Source: Janibacter alkaliphilus
Lineage (GTDB): Bacteria > Actinomycetota > Actinomycetes > Actinomycetales > Dermatophilaceae
Direction: 5' to 3'
Length of the DNA stretch: 64,000 bases
Assembly (NCBI RefSeq): GCF_013408565.1
Contig: NZ_JACBZX010000001.1
Coordinates: 2,480,001-2,544,000 of the forward strand
The notes below the pieces were generated by a model. It made no database searches, had not been told where the DNA came from, and saw only the letters and a program-made list of their open reading frames with translations. A program made the position numbers and the translations under genes. Below are positions 63,568-64,000 of the stretch, piece after piece. Within the stretch, counting starts at the first letter, position 1. Each line of letters opens with the position of its first letter.

Positions 63568-64000
63568 TCAGGCCCCGTCAGAAGGTGCGGCGCGGAAAGA
63601 CGGCACGGCGCCAGACATCGAAGCGCGGCCTGTCGGTACCTTGCCGTAGACAAGGGCCCCCGATCGACCGAGGGCGCATTGATCGCCGGCGCTCACCTGC
63701 CACCCGTGCTCGGCGAGCCACAGCGCGTCGGCGCCCTCGCCGGCCCCGACGTCGAGCGCCCGCCCGGGCGTCATCCCGTCGAGCTCGGCGACGAGCGTCC
63801 CGTTGGGGTTGCCGCTCCACGTGTGGTCCTCGTCGGCGTACCGGCGGTCCCAGTCGGCCTCGTTGCCGCCACGTCGCTCCGGCGCGCGCAGGTCCTCCTC
63901 GGCCAGGCTGAAGGCGATCGCCACCGCCACCTGACTGCCCTGCGCCGCAGCGGTCAGCACCTGCAGCATCGGGTCGGTGACATTGCCTGCGGCGAAGACG
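63568..64000 (-). pseudogene. NAD(P)/FAD oxidoreductase fused to a truncated class I SAM methyltransferase (5' end outside window)
   Basis: The reverse frame is open to base 64000, so the N terminus is outside. The first visible residues, VFAAGNVTDPMLQVLTAAAQ, are the FAD-closing end of a thioredoxin-reductase-like protein. A methyltransferase N terminus follows: WDRRYADEDHTWSGNPNG and the SAM-binding motif ALDVGAGEGADALWLAEHGW. After VSAGD (about base 63690) similarity to methyltransferases stops and about 37 unrelated residues lead to a stop. The oxidoreductase part may still work, but the methyltransferase lacks most of its fold. A fusion of this kind is known in actinobacteria; the truncation appears specific here. 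Confidence 0.6.

Overview
The window is 64 kb of very GC-rich DNA with GTG starts, short overlapping operons, actinobacteria-restricted families (SepH, DUF3000, DUF3159, DUF3710, DUF4193, DUF4349, DUF5998), the coproporphyrin-dependent heme genes and class I aconitase. This points to a high-GC actinobacterium. The gene order looks most like the Intrasporangiaceae/Dermatophilaceae part of Micrococcales, but that placement is an inference without a search.

Bases 1-20200 are a housekeeping block. It holds the tail of an acyl-CoA synthetase, DUF5998, a phosphodiesterase, thymidine kinase, sepH (reverse), coproporphyrin ferrochelatase, an inositol-phosphatase family enzyme, DUF4193, dUTPase, DUF3710, an OB-fold protein, DUF3159, two TrkA-type K+ gating subunits divergent from a KimA-like permease, a TrmA/RumA RNA methyltransferase and aconitase, followed by a VOC protein and an AraC regulator. 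Bases 20270-30960 carry an SOS-controlled protein of unknown function, dxs, a PucR/GAF regulator with 3-hydroxybutyrate dehydrogenase and a GntP permease (a likely ketone-body or hydroxy-acid utilisation unit), a HTH-MurA fusion with its own putative operator, and an ABC exporter.

Bases 30958-36712 hold an ECF41 sigma factor with its oxidoreductase partner behind a self-type promoter, then fadB and fadA. Bases 36975-45085 hold RNase D-DUF3000, hemE, DUF4349, cgoX-chdC, an MFS transporter and msrB. Bases 45468-50679 hold a MerR/aldo-keto reductase pair, a glutaryl-CoA dehydrogenase-like enzyme and a secreted nuclease. Bases 50967-58228 look more accessory: a MecA-like PBP divergent from LysR and a class A beta-lactamase-like gene, a LigD-type polymerase and a separate ATP-dependent DNA ligase (two NHEJ-type activities on separate genes), and an AraC/DUF2000 pair. 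The right end has an alpha/beta hydrolase, a RibD-like reductase, PPK2 with a lysine-rich tail, an AidB-like dehydrogenase, tRNA-Gly, tRNA-Cys and tRNA-Val, and a truncated oxidoreductase-methyltransferase fusion.

The least explained structure is in the intergenic DNA. One family consists of tandem, helically phased arrays of a palindrome built on TGCCCGGGCA (8, 4 and 5 copies, plus single relatives). Each member sits a few bases beyond a stop codon, and most asymmetric copies point the same way on the chromosome regardless of gene direction. A second family (three copies) joins a long perfect hairpin to the 19-bp palindrome TTATCGGGTAACCCGATAA.
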